Of a DNA stretch of 64,000 nt, positions 61,437 to 64,000 are shown piece by piece. Under the pieces are notes generated by a model, which saw only the letters and a program-made list of their open reading frames with translations, was not told the DNA's origin and made no database searches. The position numbers and the translations under genes are program-made. Origin of the DNA: Comamonadaceae bacterium (GTDB lineage Bacteria > Pseudomonadota > Gammaproteobacteria > Burkholderiales > Burkholderiaceae_C); the NCBI GenBank assembly GCA_027484105.1, contig JAIXUG010000002.1, positions 62,001 to 126,000 of the forward strand. Direction: 5' to 3'. Positions within the stretch are counted from its first letter, which is position 1; every line of letters starts with the position of its first letter.

Positions 61437-62768
61437 TCAGTGGAACTGCTCTTCTTCGGTCGAACCGGTCAAAGCCTTCACCGAAGAGGAACCGCCTTGA
61501 ATCACGGTGGTCACGTCATCGAAGTAGCCTGCACCCACTTCTTGCTGGTGAGACACGAAGGTGTAACCCTTGTCGCGTGCAGCAAACTCAGGCTCTTGCA
61601 CCATTTCGGTGTAATGCTTCATGCCTTCGCCACGGGCGTACGCGTGGGCAAATTGGAAAGTGTTGTACCAGTTGATGTGGATACCAGCCAGTGTGATGAA
61701 CTGGTACTTGTAGCCCAGTGCCGACAGGTCTTCTTGGAACGACGCGATTTGCTTGTCGTTGAGGTTTTTCTTCCAGTTGAAAGAAGGTGAGCAGTTGTAA
61801 GACAAGAGCTTGCCAGGGCATGCTGCGTGCACCGCTTGCGCGAATTCGCGAGCGAAGCCGATGTCGGGCACGCCGGTTTCACACCACACCAAGTCGGCGT
61901 AAGGCGCGTAGGCCACGCCGCGGCTGATGGCTTGCTCCAAGCCGTTCTTGACGCGGTAGAAACCTTCTTGGGTGCGCTCGCCGGTCAAGAAAGGCTTGTC
62001 GTTGGCGTCATGGTCTGAGGTGATCAGGTTGGCCGCTTCAGCATCGGTGCGGGCCAACACGATGGTGGAGGTGCCCATGACGTCGGCCGCGAAACGGGCA
62101 GAGATCAATTTCTCGCAAGCTTCTTGGGTCGGGACCAAGACTTTGCCGCCCATGTGTCCACACTTTTTCACTGCCGCCAATTGGTCTTCGAAATGCACAC
62201 CAGCAGCGCCGGAGGCGATCATGTTCTTCATCAATTCGAACGCATTCAACACGCCACCAAAACCGGCTTCCGCATCGGCCACGATGGGCAAGAAGTAGTC
62301 GATGAATTCTTTGTCACCGGGGTTGATGCCACGGCTCCACTGAATTTCGTCGGCGCGCTTGAAGGTGTTGTTGATGCGACGAACCATCGTGGGCACCGAG
62401 TCGTACGCGTACAGCGACTGGTCAGGGTACATGGTTTCGGACGTGTTGCCGTCGGCAGCGACTTGCCAGCCTGAGAGATACACCGCTTCCAAGCCGGCTT
62501 TGGCTTGTTGCATGGCTTGACCAGCGCTGATGGCACCAAAAGCGTTGACGTAGCCTTTTTTGGCGCCGCCATTGACTTTTTCCCAGAGCTTTTCGGCGCC
62601 ACGCTTGGCCAAGGTGTGCTCGATGGGCATGCTGCCGCGCAAGCGCACGACATCAGCTGCGCTGTAACCGCGCTTGACACCCTTCCAGCGGGGGTTGGTG
62701 GCCCAGTCTTTTTCAAGGGCTGTAATTTGTTGTTCACGGCTCATTTGTTGGGTGATATCGGCGGGCAT
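61437..62768 (-). CDS. aceA: Isocitrate lyase
   Basis: A 443-residue isocitrate lyase with the catalytic KKCGHMGGK (201-209, Cys203), the [10 protein letters not shown] segment and [10 protein letters not shown] near the end. It splits isocitrate into glyoxylate and succinate, the first step of the glyoxylate shunt used on acetate and fatty acids. CAGGAG lies 6 bases before the ATG. Malate synthase and the IDH kinase gene aceK are not in the window. An inverted repeat at 62844-62882 lies in its promoter region. Confidence 0.97.
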   Translation of the reverse strand: MPADITQQMSREQQITALEKDWATNPRWKGVKRGYSAADVVRLRGSMPIEHTLAKRGAEKLWEKVNGGAKKGYVNAFGAISAGQAMQQAKAGLEAVYLSGWQVAADGNTSETMYPDQSLYAYDSVPTMVRRINNTFKRADEIQWSRGINPGDKEFIDYFLPIVADAEAGFGGVLNAFELMKNMIASGAAGVHFEDQLAAVKKCGHMGGKVLVPTQEACEKLISARFAADVMGTSTIVLARTDAEAANLITSDHDANDKPFLTGERTQEGFYRVKNGLEQAISRGVAYAPYADLVWCETGVPDIGFAREFAQAVHAACPGKLLSYNCSPSFNWKKNLNDKQIASFQEDLSALGYKYQFITLAGIHINWYNTFQFAHAYARGEGMKHYTEMVQEPEFAARDKGYTFVSHQQEVGAGYFDDVTTVIQGGSSSVKALTGSTEEEQFH

Positions 62769-62843
62769 GGAGAACTCCTGAGGTCAAATGGTTGAAGGGC
62801 GACAACACGTGAATGCCTGATGTCGTTGATTAAATCTTAACTC

Positions 62844-62882
62844 TTCTATAAGACAATCAACTATTCTTATGTCTTATACAAG
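62844..62882. promoter_or_regulatory. Inverted repeat upstream of aceA, candidate operator
   Basis: TATAAGACA (62847-62855) and its exact complement TGTCTTATA (62870-62878) are 14 bases apart; extended to 13 bp per arm there is one mismatch. The element lies about 75-115 bases before the aceA ATG, in strongly AT-rich DNA. It is a plausible site for a regulator of the glyoxylate shunt; which one is unknown. Confidence 0.45.
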
Positions 62883-63296
62883 ACTTTTATTTTGTCATTT
62901 AAATTCAACAAGTTATCTTGTTAATTTTGTATAAAAAAATAATTTTCCATAATGCTGAAATATAATATCGAATCTCTTTCTTGTTTTTTCATATTGAGAA
63001 AATAACCAACGGAAGATGAAAAGCAAAAAAGACACCCCAACAAGATCCATCAGCTCAGCTGAACCAACAGTCAAAAATATTTCTCAGGTGTAAGCAAGCT
63101 TGGACAAACAGTTGAAGACAAAAAGCCAAGGTGACAAGCGCAATAAAAGCAACAGAAGACGGGTAAATCAGCAACAACACCTAGATAAAAATAACTTTTC
63201 TGCTTGAGAACTGCCACTTTCTCAATTAGCATCACATTGGCTGTAAACACATCGTTTCTCAGCGGCGAACCCACTTCCGACCAAAGGAATTTCATC
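62883..63296. other. AT-rich intergenic region between aceA and the SWIB gene
   Basis: With the aceA leader this makes about 530 bp without a convincing gene, the longest gap in the window. It is markedly AT-rich near 62860-63000. It holds a 7-bp hairpin (TTGAGAA/TTCTCAA, 63204-63225) and a 25-codon ORF (63016-63093) with a weak CGGAAG ahead of it that I do not consider a gene. It should contain the SWIB gene promoter; no clear -35/-10 pair was identified. Confidence 0.5.
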
Positions 63297-63701
63297 ATGG
63301 CAACTGCGAAAAAAACCCCGGCCAAAAAAGCTGCAGCTCCCGCAAAAAAAGCAGCACCGGCCTCCAAAGCGGCTCCAGCTAAAAAAGCTGCTGCCCCAGC
63401 TAAAAAAGTGGCGGCTAAAGCACCCGCCAAAAAAGCTGCTCCCGCGAAAAAGCGCACACCCAACCCTGCCTTCATGAAGGCTCTGACCCCCAGCCCCGCA
63501 TTGGCCGCTGTGGTCGGTTCAACCCCTCTGCCACGCACCGAGGTGGTGAGCAAGATGTGGGTTTACATCAAAAAGCACAAACTGCAAGACGCAACCAACC
63601 GCCGCGCGATCAATGCCGACGACAAGCTCAAGGCTGTGTTCGGCAAAGCCCAAGTCACCATGTTCGAAATGGCTGGCCTGATTGGCAAGCACCTGAAGTG
63701 A
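63297..63701 (+). CDS. SWIB/MDM2-domain protein with a histone-H1-like N-terminal tail
   Basis: A 134-residue protein in two parts. Residues 1-53 are Lys/Ala/Pro repeats (AKKAA, PAKK) like a histone H1 tail, encoded by repetitive DNA. Residues about 62-133 are a SWIB domain (MWVYIKKHKLQD, RRAINADDKLKAVFG, MFEMAGLIGKHLK). SWIB domains are best known from eukaryotic chromatin remodelling and from chlamydiae; in Burkholderiales the H1-SWIB fusion is a likely nucleoid DNA-binding protein, but its role is not settled. AAAGGAA precedes the ATG. The frame is open upstream, but without a start of similar quality. Confidence 0.92.
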   Translation: MATAKKTPAKKAAAPAKKAAPASKAAPAKKAAAPAKKVAAKAPAKKAAPAKKRTPNPAFMKALTPSPALAAVVGSTPLPRTEVVSKMWVYIKKHKLQDATNRRAINADDKLKAVFGKAQVTMFEMAGLIGKHLK

Positions 63702-63714
63702 TTCAGTGACGCTC

Positions 63715-63746
63715 ATGAAAAAACCCGCCTCGGCGGGTTTTTTCAT
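63715..63746. terminator. Bidirectional terminator after the SWIB gene
   Basis: ATGAAAAAACCCGC and its complement GCGGGTTTTTTCAT flank a CTCG loop. A-tract and T-tract on the two sides allow use by the SWIB gene and by the convergent TPP-enzyme gene. Confidence 0.88.
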
Positions 63747-63787
63747 GGTTCAAGCTTTGTCAGGCGCAAGACCAGGATGGGCGCAAA

Positions 63788-64000
63788 TCACGCCCCTGAT
63801 TGGCGAGTCAGCGCGGCTTGGGTGATGGCACTCAAAGTGCCTCGTGTGGTGATGACTTCCGGGTCCAGCACGATCTCGATCAGGCTGCCCCTTGGACTGG
63901 CCAATGCTGCCAAAAAAGCAGCCTCAAACTCGTCGGTTCGAGTGATGCGAACTCCTGAATAACCATACGCCTCGGCCAGCGCTGCAAAATCGGGATTTTG
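63788..64000 (-). CDS. Thiamine pyrophosphate-dependent enzyme, C-terminal end only
   Basis: The minus strand is open from the window edge to a TGA at 63788-63790, giving the last 70 residues. NPDFAALAEAYGYSGVRI followed by LIEIVLDPEVIT is the typical ending of acetolactate-synthase-like TPP enzymes, where the C-terminal domain binds the cofactor. The substrate cannot be told from this part; it may be acetolactate synthase, benzoylformate decarboxylase or a related enzyme. Confidence 0.75.
   Translation of the reverse strand, partial: QNPDFAALAEAYGYSGVRITRTDEFEAAFLAALASPRGSLIEIVLDPEVITTRGTLSAITQAALTRQSGA

Noticed and set aside
63016..63093. 25-codon ORF in the aceA-SWIB gap
   Set aside because: Only a weak ribosome-binding site, no recognisable product, and in an AT-rich non-coding stretch.
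63297..63460. Short tandem DNA repeats that could suggest a CRISPR or satellite
   Set aside because: The repeats are in-frame AKKAA/PAKK codons of the SWIB protein tail, with irregular spacing and no spacers; the rsfS tail is similar.
63071..63553. Minus-strand frame with hydrophobic Ala/Gly/Phe repeats, looking like a membrane or repeat protein
   Set aside because: It is the antisense reading of the Lys/Ala repeats of the SWIB protein tail.

Overview
The window is an ordinary, densely coded stretch of a betaproteobacterial chromosome. It is most like the Burkholderiales family Comamonadaceae, and a Limnohabitans-type freshwater organism would fit. This rests on gene order (smc-zipA-ligA-def, lptF-lptG divergent from pepA-holC, thrS-infC-rpmI-rplT-pheS-pheT-ihfA), on Bug-family binding proteins, monomeric isocitrate dehydrogenase and Lys/Ala-rich protein tails. 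Genus is an inference. I found no insertion sequence, prophage, CRISPR array or rRNA gene. No defence island or clearly new system is visible; the interesting points are regulatory or architectural.

Layout. 1-3604: a two-partner secretion pair (tpsB, then a tpsA exoprotein cut by the window edge) divergent from a LysR-type regulator, in locally AT-rich DNA. 3667-9360: orphan Bug binding protein translationally coupled to ygiQ, then a large PLP amino-acid decarboxylase. 9558-9684: tRNA-Ser(GGA) and a two-way terminator. 9750-13306: LivK-type lipoprotein, then pepA-holC-small ORF. 13331-18106 (plus): lptF-lptG-cbiX-cysB-aminotransferase, tightly packed. 18203-25493 (minus): smc-zipA-ligA-def. 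25639-31071 (plus): dapC-dapE-prmB and an ABC-F ATPase. 31228-36026 (minus): tolB-pal-cpoB-yeeE-tcdA-tRNA-Lys. 36213-38018: msbA. 38025-45662 (minus): yebC-purD-acyltransferase-hemF-nadD-rsfS-rlmH-maf-rng, nine genes in one direction. 45734-47266: HerA-like ATPase. 47388-50141: clpS-clpA. 50299-51160: cold-shock protein and a DUF192 protein. 51191-58865 (minus): the translation operon thrS-infC-rpmI-rplT-pheS-pheT-ihfA plus a DUF1840 gene. 59085-62768: monomeric icd and aceA, convergent. 63297-63701: SWIB protein with a histone-H1-like tail. 63788-64000: 3' end of a TPP-enzyme gene.

How it fits together. Most genes are core housekeeping: envelope biogenesis (LptFG, MsbA, TolB-Pal-CpoB), genome maintenance (SMC, LigA, ZipA, IHF), translation and ribosome quality (ThrRS, PheRS, IF-3, L20, L35, RlmH, RsfS, PrmB, Def, TcdA), lysine/diaminopimelate synthesis, heme, NAD and purine synthesis, and the isocitrate branch point. 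The translation operon shows the best regulatory structure: infC starts with a rare ATC codon, a hairpin pair lies before rpmI, and two strong hairpins including a terminator-like one lie between rplT and pheS. Several other genes start with TTG or GTG, and I moved start sites where conservation, stops or ribosome-binding sites required it.
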